Under the pieces are notes generated by a model. The model did no database searches. It saw nothing but the letters and a program-made list of their open reading frames with translations, and had not been told where the DNA came from. A DNA stretch of 54,914 nt from CAZSPL01 sp964608735 (GTDB lineage: Bacteria; JAJVIF01; JAPKYR01; CAZSPL01). The position numbers and the translations under genes are program-made. Shown in pieces: positions 26,105-35,099 of this stretch (positions are counted from its first letter, which is position 1; each line of letters starts with the position of its first letter). The DNA lies in contig CAZSPL010000003.1 in NCBI GenBank assembly GCA_964608735.1, positions 1 through 54,914 on the forward strand. The letters are read 5' to 3'.

Positions 26105-26281
26105 TCATTCTTCGAGTGCTGTCAGCCAGCCCGTGCAGGTATCCCATGTGCAATTGCAGGGGGGGTCGCGGTAACGCGACGCAAGGCACTTCTCGCATAT
26201 GAGCGTCCCGCAGCTATTGCATTTGTAGATTACCGTCGATGGCTGCCCGCACTGCTCGCAGATGTATGTTTTTTCCGGCAT
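26105..26281 (-). CDS. Small cysteine-rich zinc protein
   Basis: Protein of 58 residues with four CxxC-like pairs: YICEQCGQPS, YKCNSCGTLICEKC and PPCNCTWDTC, suggesting two zinc sites. ATG 26281 is chosen with AAGG 6 nt upstream; a TTG 18 nt earlier is less likely. It ends 29 nt from the convergent lipoprotein gene. No family recognised; the pattern suggests a treble-clef or B-box-like fold. Confidence 0.65.
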   Translation of the reverse strand: MPEKTYICEQCGQPSTVIYKCNSCGTLICEKCLASRYRDPPCNCTWDTCTGWLTALEE

Positions 26282-26431
26282 TTCCAGCCTTCCCTTCAAA
26301 GGCGGTGGTTAAAACTTCGTGCTGCATCCTCCACGTTGCCTTATTCGTTAAGATTTTAAATAGTCTCTCCATGTAATATACTTGAAACGTGAGAATACAC
26401 CAAACGAGGATGGATACCCCGGCGTAAGCTG

Positions 26432-27874
26432 ATGCCGAATTTTATTACAAGAAGGCTTGACCCGTACAGGCTGCTGATACCGAGGCAGGAAGGGATGCAT
26501 GTCGATGCCCTCATCTACGTCGACGAGCGTATCAACCTCGAAACCGAGGCCGTCAAGCAGACCATGGACGCGGCGAAGCTTCCGGGAGTGAAGCGGGTTG
26601 TCGCGACGCCCGATATCCATGTCGGCTACGGTGTGCCTATCGGATGCGTCGTCGGATTGGAAGGCTACATCGTTCCCGCCGCGGTCGGCTATGATATCAA
26701 CTGCGGCATGCGTCTCATCAACACGCCGCTGAAGGCTAAGAATGTAGACCACGTCGAACTTGCCCACAGTTTCAGCAGGGATATCCCGCTCGGCGAGGGC
26801 AAGAATAATATAAAGCTCGGCGGGAACGAGCTGCGGAAGGTTCTGAACGAGGGAATTAAGGGCTACCTCGAAATAGAAATTCCCGACATGCGCCTGCAGG
26901 ATATGCGCGTGGTCTCGGAAGACGAGGCGGATATGCTCCGATGCGAGGACTTCGGGTCGCTCGACGGCGACATGGACTGCGTCGGCAAGCAGGCGATAGA
27001 GCGCGGACGGATTCAATTCGCGACCCTCGGCGGCGGGAATCATTTCGTCGAGTTGCAGGTCGTCGATGAGATCTACGATGAGGCCGCCGCGAAGCATTTC
27101 GACATCGACAAGGGGCGTTTCGTCGTGATGCTCCACTCCGGCTCCCGCGGCTTCGGGCACCAGGTCGGTGGCGACTACATGAAACTGGCGACAAAAATAA
27201 ACGGCGATAAAAGCCCGTCGAGGCACCTGTCGTTTCTCGAAGTCGATTCGAGGGAAGGGCGGAGCTATATAAAAGCGATGCGCGCAGCGGCGAATTTCGC
27301 CTATGTCAACCGCCAGATGATGGCTGCCTATGTTCGCGCCACTCTCCGCCATCGCTATCCCGGTGTCGAGTTGCCCATAATCTACGATGTGCCGCATAAC
27401 ATGGCGAAGCCGGAAATGCATGACGGGCGGGAGATTTGGGTGCATCGCAAGGGGGCCACCCGCGCGTTTCCCGCGAGCAAGATGAAAGGCACGGTTTACT
27501 CCGGCATCGGCCAGCCTGTGCTCATCCCCGGGAGCATGGGTACCGCGAGCTACCTCCTCCTCGGTGTCGAAAGCTCCACCGAATCGATGAATTCCGTCAA
27601 CCATGGCGCGGGAAGGGTAATGAGCCGGTCGTCCGCGAAGGGGAAGCGCAGGAAAATCAAGGGCGGCGGCTCCGAGCGTATCGGCGGCGTGAGCGACGCC
27701 GATTTCGATTCGTCGATGAGAGGAATCCACTTGATATGCGCCGACCGCAAGAGCATCTACGAGGAAGCGCCGCAGGCATATAAGGATATCGATACCGTGA
27801 TAGAGATTGTCGTCGCGGCGGGCCTCGCGAAACCGGTGGCTCGTCTCAGGCCGCTTGCCGTGCTGAAAGGATGA
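26432..27874 (+). CDS. rtcB: RNA-splicing ligase RtcB
   Basis: GTP- and Mn-dependent ligase joining 2',3'-cyclic phosphate (or 3'-phosphate) and 5'-OH RNA ends, used in RNA repair or tRNA splicing. 480 residues, standard length. Metal and active-site residues are all present: GYDINCGM (Asp88, Cys91), GGGNHF (His204), HSGSRGFGHQ (His235), DVPHN (His322) and the guanylylated His391 in NHGAGR. The start is ATG 26432, the first Met before the conserved N-terminus; the Shine-Dalgarno is weak. No rtcA or rtcR is adjacent; it lies alone before a cold-shock gene. Firm. Confidence 0.97.
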   Translation: MPNFITRRLDPYRLLIPRQEGMHVDALIYVDERINLETEAVKQTMDAAKLPGVKRVVATPDIHVGYGVPIGCVVGLEGYIVPAAVGYDINCGMRLINTPLKAKNVDHVELAHSFSRDIPLGEGKNNIKLGGNELRKVLNEGIKGYLEIEIPDMRLQDMRVVSEDEADMLRCEDFGSLDGDMDCVGKQAIERGRIQFATLGGGNHFVELQVVDEIYDEAAAKHFDIDKGRFVVMLHSGSRGFGHQVGGDYMKLATKINGDKSPSRHLSFLEVDSREGRSYIKAMRAAANFAYVNRQMMAAYVRATLRHRYPGVELPIIYDVPHNMAKPEMHDGREIWVHRKGATRAFPASKMKGTVYSGIGQPVLIPGSMGTASYLLLGVESSTESMNSVNHGAGRVMSRSSAKGKRRKIKGGGSERIGGVSDADFDSSMRGIHLICADRKSIYEEAPQAYKDIDTVIEIVVAAGLAKPVARLRPLAVLKG

Positions 27875-27877
27875 TGA

Positions 27878-27896
27878 TTAACCTATAAAAGGTTAA
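27878..27896. repeat. Short AT-rich inverted repeat after rtcB
   Basis: TTAACCT (27878-27884) and AGGTTAA (27890-27896) flank ATAAA, starting 3 nt after the rtcB stop. There is no T-tract, so it is a poor terminator; it could be an operator or an mRNA 3'-end stabiliser. Confidence 0.4.
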
Positions 27897-28118
27897 CGTC
27901 GCGAAATTTAAGCTCCTTGGTTGTGGATAGATTGAGCTTATGGTAAATTTATTTTAATTCAGACGCACATTGACATAGCCGTTGATGATGCCTGACCGGC
28001 ATGGAGATGATGCACACCTTTGTACTCATGTGGGTATGTTAACATAGACAGGGGCAGCCAACCGTTTAACGTAAGTCTCCATTTAGGTTTATTTGATTTC
28101 CCGCGAAGGAGGCCTTGT

Positions 28119-28409
28119 GTGATTTACGGGAAAGTCAAATGGTTCAACACGGCCAAGGGATATGGTTTCATCGAGCGTGAGGGTGAGAAGGACGTGTTCG
28201 TTCATTACTCGAACATCGAACAGGACGGCTTCAAAGACCTCAAACAGGGACAAAGTGTCGTCTTTCAGATTATTGAAACCGACAAAGGGCCCCAGGCAAG
28301 AAGCGTCGCCCTTATTGACGGCGCTATCCAGGGGATGCCCGCCCAGTTCATGCCGCCCCCCCAAAGCGAATCGAGACATAATCCCGCGGTTGAAGGGGAA
28401 CCGATTTAG
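28119..28409 (+). CDS. Cold-shock domain protein
   Basis: Single-stranded nucleic-acid binding OB-fold protein, 96 residues. GTG 28119 is chosen because AAGGAGG lies 6 nt before it and the family start (V)IYGKVKWFNTAKGYGFI follows at once. RNP1 is KGYGFIE, RNP2 VFVHYSN. After the ~66-residue domain comes a ~30-residue tail rich in Pro, Gln and Asn (MPAQFMPPPQSESRH), longer than in CspA. The leader of up to ~240 nt may be regulatory, as in other cold-shock genes. A strong terminator follows. Confidence 0.93.
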   Translation: MIYGKVKWFNTAKGYGFIEREGEKDVFVHYSNIEQDGFKDLKQGQSVVFQIIETDKGPQARSVALIDGAIQGMPAQFMPPPQSESRHNPAVEGEPI

Positions 28410-28465
28410 GGCGTTACCACAGGGGTTGAGGCGTAATTTTATTTAGTCTTAACTCGGTAACAAAT

Positions 28466-28489
28466 ACCCCCGCCAAGGCGGGGGTTTTT
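28466..28489 (+). terminator. Rho-independent terminator of the cold-shock gene
   Basis: Eight-bp GC stem CCCCCGCC / GGCGGGGG with loop AA, flanked by A and T and followed by TTTTT. The position, 57 nt after the stop, fits. Confidence 0.9.
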
Positions 28490-28537
28490 CATTACAACGG
28501 GTCTCGCGCCCGGTCTTCATTCTCTTGAAAAATGAAT

Positions 28538-30109
28538 TCAAACACCGTTATCCGGCCACATCCCGACATTGACCGCCTGCCACCCGGTCGCGCGGTCGGT
28601 TGCCCATATGCCGTTGCCATACAGGATATCCCATCCGCCATAGAAGCTGTCACCCGAGATGAACGGTAGCAGCTTGTAATACGATGTGTCGTCGGTCATC
28701 TGGTATATTTGCGAGCCGTCGAACGCCGCCGCGTAAACAGTGCTGAACGTGCTGTATATCTGGTCGTGCTGGTCGCAGAAAACTATGAAATTCCCCGCCC
28801 AGTCCATGCGGGCATCGGTGATGTAATTCGGAGGGGACTCGACATAATCGGCGACGACATTGTCCTGGCCGGTCAAGAGGTCCACTGCGTGCAGCTCATA
28901 GACCGTGACATATGAGACCTCGCATATCCTGACGGGCCTCTCATACGGCATCTCGCCATGGCGCCACGCGGCAAGCCTGTCCATGCCGTGCATAACGGCA
29001 TCCCCTTCGTGCACTTCATCCCATGGAATCCTGTATCCGCGCCTGTATGAAAGCCGCGTCCCGCGATAATTCAGCGAAGTGTCGCATTCCTCGTTAAAAT
29101 TCTCGCTAAGCTGTGTCTTCGCGCCGGTGGCGATGTCGTATACCCGGATATTGGCGTAGGTCTCGGAACTGGTGGGGTCGTCGTTATAGGCATACGAAAC
29201 CAGCGAGCCGTCGCCGGAGATATCCATCCCGAACGCCATGCATATCTCGTTGCCGTCGGGCGAACCCTCGATGATAGTGGTCTCACCGGTATCCATATCC
29301 CGCAGATAGAGATAGCACCGGTAGGGTACTTTCCCCCCTTCATAAACGAACCATCTCCCGTCGTAGCTGAACACGCCCCATGCGACGGCTACGCCGGTGA
29401 AGCCCGGTATCGTGAGATGTATCTCTTCGGTCGCCCCGGTGAATGTGTTCTTGACGACGAAATACGCCTCCCCCTGGGGATCCTTCACCGCCGCGATATA
29501 TTTACCGTTGCCGGATATCATCGGCCACTTGCCGTCGAGACCGGTATCCACCGCTGCGCCGTTCAACTCGGCGAGCATGATGTCGTGATTCCCCGGGCTG
29601 TACCAGTCGTTGGAATTTTCATAGACGAATTCCTCATCCAGCGGGTCGGGGCCGAACAGGCCCATCACGTAGTAATCGAACGCGATTCCCGTCCCGCTTA
29701 TATCGAGAGTGACATCGACGACATACTCCCCGCCTGGCGCTATGGGCAGGCCCTCGTTGAAGAGCCGGTAATCCCACGGTGCGGCCGAACCGCGGTCGGT
29801 CATGCCGTCCGGGTTTTCCACCGGGCATCCGAAGGCGATGCAGAAATTCTTCGGTGAATATCCCGTTGTGTTTTTTAGAGAGAGAGTAAGACTGATGCTT
29901 TGCATGGGGACGAAGGATTTGATAGTAACTTTGATTGCCGGGATCGCGAAGTTCGTCACATTGAGGTATGAATCTGCCTCACGCGTGGATAGTGTCCCCC
30001 ATTCGATAACCCATCCCGATGGTGCGCCCGGCTCCGGGGCCGACGGGATACTTGCCGAGCAACCACAGGCAAACAGCGCGGCAAGGGCCAGTACGGTCAA
30101 ACTGCGCAT
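28538..30109 (-). CDS. Lipoprotein with TolB/WD40-like propeller
   Basis: Lipoprotein of 523 residues. ATG 30109 is preferred to ATG 30115 because AGGAGG is 8 nt from the former and only 2 nt from the latter. Signal MRSLTVLALAALFACGC, lipobox Cys in ACGC. Residues ~20-170 form a beta-rich domain (SLTLSLKNTTGYSPKNFCIA). From ~185 there are repeats of the form MISGNGKYIAAV, FSYDGRWFVYEGG, DISGDGSLVSYAYN, DWAGNFIVFCDQ, typical of TolB-like/WD40 blades. No enzyme motif. Probably binds a ligand or partner at the cell surface. Confidence 0.78.
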   Translation of the reverse strand: MRSLTVLALAALFACGCSASIPSAPEPGAPSGWVIEWGTLSTREADSYLNVTNFAIPAIKVTIKSFVPMQSISLTLSLKNTTGYSPKNFCIAFGCPVENPDGMTDRGSAAPWDYRLFNEGLPIAPGGEYVVDVTLDISGTGIAFDYYVMGLFGPDPLDEEFVYENSNDWYSPGNHDIMLAELNGAAVDTGLDGKWPMISGNGKYIAAVKDPQGEAYFVVKNTFTGATEEIHLTIPGFTGVAVAWGVFSYDGRWFVYEGGKVPYRCYLYLRDMDTGETTIIEGSPDGNEICMAFGMDISGDGSLVSYAYNDDPTSSETYANIRVYDIATGAKTQLSENFNEECDTSLNYRGTRLSYRRGYRIPWDEVHEGDAVMHGMDRLAAWRHGEMPYERPVRICEVSYVTVYELHAVDLLTGQDNVVADYVESPPNYITDARMDWAGNFIVFCDQHDQIYSTFSTVYAAAFDGSQIYQMTDDTSYYKLLPFISGDSFYGGWDILYGNGIWATDRATGWQAVNVGMWPDNGV

Positions 30110-30249
30110 AGCCATGTCCTCCTCGTGCTATATTTCCCCTTTTCCTGAAATTCCTGGTTGCCCGTCCAGTTCAGATTGACAAGATGCAATACGGCCGAAT
30201 CATCTTTAACGATCCGTCATATATTAATATCATCAGCAGGGCCGGGCTG

Positions 30250-30278
30250 TTTACTTGCATTAATGGGGGTGATAAAAT
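30250..30278 (+). promoter_or_regulatory. Candidate promoter for the BNR-propeller lipoprotein
   Basis: TTTACT (30250-30255), 17 nt, TAAAAT (30273-30278), 48 nt before the ATG at 30327, in the 217-nt gap between divergent lipoprotein genes. Confidence 0.5.
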
Positions 30279-30326
30279 TTGTGGTTACAGCCTCGGTTGT
30301 TATTCTTTCCTGGAGATGGCAGTAGT

Positions 30327-32456
30327 ATGAAAAGCCTTCAATTTGCGTATCTTCCTCTCCTCCTCCTCTTGACCGCCATTATTTTCGGTTGCTCATCGAA
30401 TGGACCCGCCGTGATTGGCCCGGTGTCCCCGCCGGTACCCGGCGACCCGGTCGCGCAGTTCGACCAGGATAATCACAACATACTCGGAATCTACACCCTC
30501 GATGTGGACATCGCTTCCGGAAATGTCGATGTCGTCCGGAACCGCGAAGCCGAGAAGCACTGGAATGTCACACCGCTGCTGCTGCCGCCCGAATGCGGCA
30601 ACTGCTTCTCGGTCGCCATTATCGGCCTCGACCCCATTGCCAAGATAGTCGACATTCGCGTCACCCTCAAAAACCCGTCCAACCTTACGGGCTACGATGT
30701 GCGCGGAATCATCCTCGATTTCGGGTCGATGACCCTTCTCGACCCCGACGCATACACGAAGCTGTTCGGCCCGGGCGACATCAACCCGTTCATCGCCTGG
30801 ATCACAAATGCCGACAGGTCGTTCGCATCCATGCAGACCAACAACGAAGAAATCTCCATCCATGTCCCGAGCTATCCGAATTTCCCGCCCTTCTCGTTCG
30901 TCGTCTCGGCATCGTGGCCCGGGCATGCCATGGACCCATATGAAGTCAAGCCGTTTGAGATATCGGGAGACCTTCAATCCGACGGCTCCAACTTTGTCAC
31001 CGCCAACTGCTCTGTCAAGGACTGGCAGAACGACATCGAGTCCGTGACTATCGACCTCACCCCCCTCGGCGGTTCGTTCGGCGTACCGATGATAGACGCC
31101 GGCGGCGGTTTCTACCAGAAGCAGATCACCTATGTCACCGGGCCGGGAGAAGGTTATTATGACCTTTTGATAACCGCGACCACCTCCGGCGACGTTGTGA
31201 ATAAAGAGACATATAATTATGTCACCGTGCATGTGGTCGGCCCCGGCACGCAGTATAAGGTCGAGTTCGACGACGAAGAGCGCATCTCGTTCACATCGGG
31301 ACAGTCGTTCATCTGGCCGCGGCATTCCATCGCCACCGATATCCAGGACAACCCGCACGTGGTCTGGGCCGACAACGACCCCGACCCGATGAGCTATACA
31401 TTCAAACTTTACTATTCCAAGCGCTCATCCTCAGGCGTATGGCAGCCCGCCCAGGTTATAGGAAGCAGCGATGTCGACGCCGTGTACGGCACGATTTGCA
31501 TCGACTCGGGCAACGATGTGCATATCATCTGGGAAGACATGCGCGCGGGTCAGCTCGGCTCCGATATCTACTACACCAGTTCCGACTCCAATTTCCAGAC
31601 CGAAGTAAAACTGACCGAATCAGTCCCGCAGGTACGGCGCGCGTTCCCTCAATGCGTCGCGCGCGACGGACTCATCCACATCGTCTGGCATGACAACCGA
31701 AATGATGTCACCGGCGCGGACTGGGATGTCTATTACATGACATACAACCCATCGACCGGCACCCCCGGCGATGAGATCCCCGTCGCCGCCACCGCCGGGG
31801 TCTATGAGGGTTACCCGTCGATAGATGTCGATGTGCAGGGGGATGTGCATGTCGCGTACCAGCAGTATTCCGGCTGGATGCTCATCTATCACAAGGAGAA
31901 GGTAGGCGCGGCATTCGGCGATTTGCATCTCGTCGGCGATTACCAGGCCTATCAGCCGGCCATCCATTGCGGGAATCACCCGAATTATGTCTTCGTCGCG
32001 TTTCACGACTATTCCGATGGTTCGTTCAGCGATGTATATGTCGGCGTGTCGACCAACGGCGGGCAGACATTCGACAAGCTCAAGGTATCCACATCGGGCA
32101 CCGAATATCAGGTTCATCCAGATGTCATGCAGGCCGTGAACAATGACCTCTACGTCACATGGGCCGAAGAGGGCTACATCGATGAAGACGGCTCGCCCGG
32201 CCCGGACGACCTCAACGGCGACCTGGTGATCGACCAGGAAGATGCGGTGCCGCATCGCGTATATTTCCGCCAGCTTCTCGGGCTTGACTGGGAGCCGGTC
32301 ATAACCCTTGTCGATGAAAACAGTTCCGGCGCGTTCCCGCACCTTGCGCTCGACGGCGACGGCGTCGTCCATGTTTCATATATGAAATGGACAGAGGATG
32401 ACCCCTACGATAACTACGAGCTCTACTATCGCCAGTCCTTCCCACCGGGGGATTGA
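30327..32456 (+). CDS. Lipoprotein: divergent RWWNP-family module + BNR-like propeller
   Basis: Lipoprotein of 709 residues; ATG 30327 has GGAGATGG upstream and lipobox FGCS follows. The N-terminal ~150 residues are a remote member of the shared module: LGIYTLDVDIASGNVDVVR, NVTPLLLPPE, NLTGYDVRGIILD. A beta-sandwich region follows to ~320. The C-terminal ~380 residues carry sialidase/BNR-like blades (NPHVVWADNDPDP, DVHIIWEDMRAGQ, IHIVWHDNRND, VHVAYQQYSG). No sialidase catalytic residues are recognisable. There is an EF-hand-like GDLVIDQEDA, but I would not assert calcium binding. Downstream lies another family member on the same strand, 69 nt away. Confidence 0.8.
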   Translation: MKSLQFAYLPLLLLLTAIIFGCSSNGPAVIGPVSPPVPGDPVAQFDQDNHNILGIYTLDVDIASGNVDVVRNREAEKHWNVTPLLLPPECGNCFSVAIIGLDPIAKIVDIRVTLKNPSNLTGYDVRGIILDFGSMTLLDPDAYTKLFGPGDINPFIAWITNADRSFASMQTNNEEISIHVPSYPNFPPFSFVVSASWPGHAMDPYEVKPFEISGDLQSDGSNFVTANCSVKDWQNDIESVTIDLTPLGGSFGVPMIDAGGGFYQKQITYVTGPGEGYYDLLITATTSGDVVNKETYNYVTVHVVGPGTQYKVEFDDEERISFTSGQSFIWPRHSIATDIQDNPHVVWADNDPDPMSYTFKLYYSKRSSSGVWQPAQVIGSSDVDAVYGTICIDSGNDVHIIWEDMRAGQLGSDIYYTSSDSNFQTEVKLTESVPQVRRAFPQCVARDGLIHIVWHDNRNDVTGADWDVYYMTYNPSTGTPGDEIPVAATAGVYEGYPSIDVDVQGDVHVAYQQYSGWMLIYHKEKVGAAFGDLHLVGDYQAYQPAIHCGNHPNYVFVAFHDYSDGSFSDVYVGVSTNGGQTFDKLKVSTSGTEYQVHPDVMQAVNNDLYVTWAEEGYIDEDGSPGPDDLNGDLVIDQEDAVPHRVYFRQLLGLDWEPVITLVDENSSGAFPHLALDGDGVVHVSYMKWTEDDPYDNYELYYRQSFPPGD

Positions 32457-32525
32457 TTTATCAACGATAATTACTTCCGTAACAACCAGCACCCGCCGGG
32501 TATCTATTATTACAGGTGAACTGTG

Positions 32526-34934
32526 ATGCTCAAGAGCTGTTCGATATACGGATTACTCGCAATTCTTCTCATCCTGGCGGGATGCTCCAGCCACGGCGAG
32601 GAAATTTCCGCTCCCGCGATACCCGCCGCGAGTCCACTGAAAGCCGCCGATATGTCCGGCAACCGTTACCTCTGGGGACTCTATGACATCTCAATAAATC
32701 CGGCGGACGGAAGCGTCGACATCGCCTGCCTCCGCGCCGCCGACTTCACGCTCAACGTAACTCAATTCATGCAGCCGCCTGTATCCCCGGGCCAGATGCT
32801 GTCATACACCATCCTTCCCGGCACGAATTTCTCCACCGGCTATGTCAAGGCCGACGTCACGGTGAAGCATCCATTCCCCGGCACGAATCTCTACAACGGT
32901 TTCGACGTGAGGGGGATCCTCATCGCCGACGGCACGAAACAAGGCGTTCATGACACGAGCGTGCGATACGCCACTGAGGATGAAACGCGGTTGTTGAACG
33001 CCGACGGCTACACACGCTGGTGGAATCCGACTGAATTCCTTTCCTACGACACGATTTTCGGATTCACGTCCGGCAACCTCGCGCCGCCGGTGTTACCAAG
33101 CGCCACGGTCAACGGATATAAATATTTCGCGGACGGGCTCGATGCGACATCGCCCATGTCCGAGCTCGACACATCCAACCGCGGATTCTTCGCCGCGCTT
33201 CCCGGCATCAACACCCGGCGCTATGAGATCCAGTTCAAGAAAATCCCGAGTGTGAATTACCAGTTCCAGTACGCCATCGACGCAAGCTGGGCGAAGCCCG
33301 ATGCATCGTATGCCCCCACTTATCCGCCGGAAGCGTTCGGCATGGGCGCAAACTGCCGTGAAGCATTCATGGTCGATGTCACCGATGCCGGCTCCACCGC
33401 GTGGTACATGGGGCCGGGCGATTACGGCGGCGAAGTGGTGCTGCAAATCGTCGTATCCGACTGGCAGGGGCTGACCAATCCGGGCGGCTCACTTGCGGAA
33501 TTCAGCGAAGTCTGGCTCGAAGGTGATATCCTCGGCGGAGCAAAGGAAGTGCTCGCATCCGCGGAACTCGTCTCCTATGAACCGTTGACATTCACATTTA
33601 AAACCACCCTCGAAGACCTCGTCCTCACAAAGACGGGAACCGAGTATTTGTTCGGAACGGTGGTAAGCTCATCGCCGACCACATACAAGCCGCAGTTGCC
33701 TGGCGGCGATGCATTCAGCTATCCTGCCGCCGCGCTGTCGGCATTCTTCAAGTGCGAAGTCGAGATCGTCGAAAACAACGAGCCGCCGATATGGTACACG
33801 TATCAAGGCAACCGGGCGCATACCGGATGCATCGGGTTGAACGGCCCGTCGGAAGTTCACAACGCCCCGACGTGGACGCATTTCTGGCAGCCGAATCCCT
33901 ATGGCAATCCGTTGCCGGTATTCCTCACGGCCGATGCGGCATATCTGAGCAATACCGGCGACGGCGGCCCACTCCCATGCGGCGCGGTCGACATCGTCAA
34001 CAAGACAACCAAGTGGAACCAGCAATTTCATGACGACATGCAGAACTGGCTCAACCTCAAGGGCCTCAGCGAGGACGGCACTGTCGCGATTTGCAGCGAG
34101 AGCGGATACAACAAGATATACGGGCTGGATACCGATGACGGAAGCATGCTGTGGAGCATCGACGGGGTTTTCAAAGCCGACACATACCCGACCGTCGACC
34201 TCGCCGGCAATTTCATCATCCCGAATGACAAGACCGGCATCGAACGCTACCAGAGCGTCAATCCTTACACCGGCGCCATCAACTGGACATCGACGGTCGA
34301 TACCGGCTACTACGATGTCCCGGCGGTCGGGGATAACGGCCGCATTTACGCAACTTCCGGTACGCAGAACGACGGCAACATCGCGGCGATAGACCCGTCC
34401 GACGGCTCGCTCATATGGAAAACCGGCTCCATCGGACAGGCGCGCATGAACGGCGTGACCGTGCATCCCAACGGCACGATCATCATTCACGGCACCGACG
34501 GGCTCTTCTGCTTTGAGGACAACGGCGATGATTACACTCAACTCTGGGTGCAGCCCTACAACTGCCCGTTTTTCACATCGGTCGGGGTCGGTCCCGAGGG
34601 GCATATTTATATTCTCGATTACGACGGCATCCTGAGAAAACTCAATCCGCTGACCGGCGCGACGATTCAGTCGACGAGCGGATGGGGCGCCGCGAACAGC
34701 TTCCGTCCCGCGATCGGCGCCGACGGCCTCATCTACGCGCGGACATACATGTACGACGAGAACGAAGCATACATGACATGCTGGAATGCCGATTGCACGC
34801 TACGCTGGCAGTATTACGCCGGGCAGTGGTTCATGGGTGACGGCCACATGGCGAGTCCGGCAATCGGGCAGGATGGCGCGCTTTATTCATCCTATCGTAC
34901 CCTCGGCCTGTGCCGGTGGAAAGATTCGAGCTGA
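32526..34934 (+). CDS. Lipoprotein: RWWNP-family module + PQQ-like beta-propeller
   Basis: Lipoprotein of 802 residues. ATG 32526 has AGGTGA 6 nt upstream; lipobox LAGC. Module residues ~40-330: YLWGLYDISINP, VKHPFPGTNLYNGFDVRGI, DGYTRWWNPTEF (near 160), NGYKYFADGL. From ~420 a PQQ/BamB-like propeller begins at WYTYQGNRAHTGC with blades such as YGLDTDDGSMLWSIDG, AAIDPSDGSLIWKTG, RKLNPLTGATI. These lack quinoprotein dehydrogenase residues, so binding rather than catalysis is likely. Same strand as the BNR lipoprotein, possibly cotranscribed. Confidence 0.82.
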   Translation: MLKSCSIYGLLAILLILAGCSSHGEEISAPAIPAASPLKAADMSGNRYLWGLYDISINPADGSVDIACLRAADFTLNVTQFMQPPVSPGQMLSYTILPGTNFSTGYVKADVTVKHPFPGTNLYNGFDVRGILIADGTKQGVHDTSVRYATEDETRLLNADGYTRWWNPTEFLSYDTIFGFTSGNLAPPVLPSATVNGYKYFADGLDATSPMSELDTSNRGFFAALPGINTRRYEIQFKKIPSVNYQFQYAIDASWAKPDASYAPTYPPEAFGMGANCREAFMVDVTDAGSTAWYMGPGDYGGEVVLQIVVSDWQGLTNPGGSLAEFSEVWLEGDILGGAKEVLASAELVSYEPLTFTFKTTLEDLVLTKTGTEYLFGTVVSSSPTTYKPQLPGGDAFSYPAAALSAFFKCEVEIVENNEPPIWYTYQGNRAHTGCIGLNGPSEVHNAPTWTHFWQPNPYGNPLPVFLTADAAYLSNTGDGGPLPCGAVDIVNKTTKWNQQFHDDMQNWLNLKGLSEDGTVAICSESGYNKIYGLDTDDGSMLWSIDGVFKADTYPTVDLAGNFIIPNDKTGIERYQSVNPYTGAINWTSTVDTGYYDVPAVGDNGRIYATSGTQNDGNIAAIDPSDGSLIWKTGSIGQARMNGVTVHPNGTIIIHGTDGLFCFEDNGDDYTQLWVQPYNCPFFTSVGVGPEGHIYILDYDGILRKLNPLTGATIQSTSGWGAANSFRPAIGADGLIYARTYMYDENEAYMTCWNADCTLRWQYYAGQWFMGDGHMASPAIGQDGALYSSYRTLGLCRWKDSS

Positions 34935-34952
34935 AGCCGTAGAACCTTTAGT

Positions 34953-35051
34953 GCTCTGTTGAAACCTCTTGGGCAGATATCGTGATAGTAATAACCGGTA
35001 ATTTGGTGGAGCGACATCTTTCTTGCCTTCATAAAAAGGTTTCAACAGAGC
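34953..35051. repeat. MITE-like element with 15-bp perfect terminal inverted repeats
   Basis: GCTCTGTTGAAACCT (34953-34967) is repeated inverted as AGGTTTCAACAGAGC (35037-35051) around 69 nt with no coding potential. The ends resemble IS6-family termini (GGCTCTGTTGCAAA). I see no clear target-site duplication. It lies between two convergent lipoprotein genes, so a large-loop terminator is an alternative reading. Confidence 0.6.
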
Positions 35052-35099
35052 AATAGAGGGGCTAAGTGATGGGTGCTTGCGGCACTAAGCTTGCTGTTC

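Noticed and set aside
26348..27730. 460-codon open frame antisense to rtcB
   Set aside because: rtcB on the plus strand is fully conserved; the antisense frame is a by-product of GC-rich codons and has no recognisable domain.
27969..27974. TTGACA as a -35 for the cold-shock gene
   Set aside because: No acceptable -10 lies 15-19 nt downstream.
30327..32456. Functional sialidase
   Set aside because: Only BNR-like blades are seen; the Arg triad and Tyr-Glu pair of sialidases could not be located.
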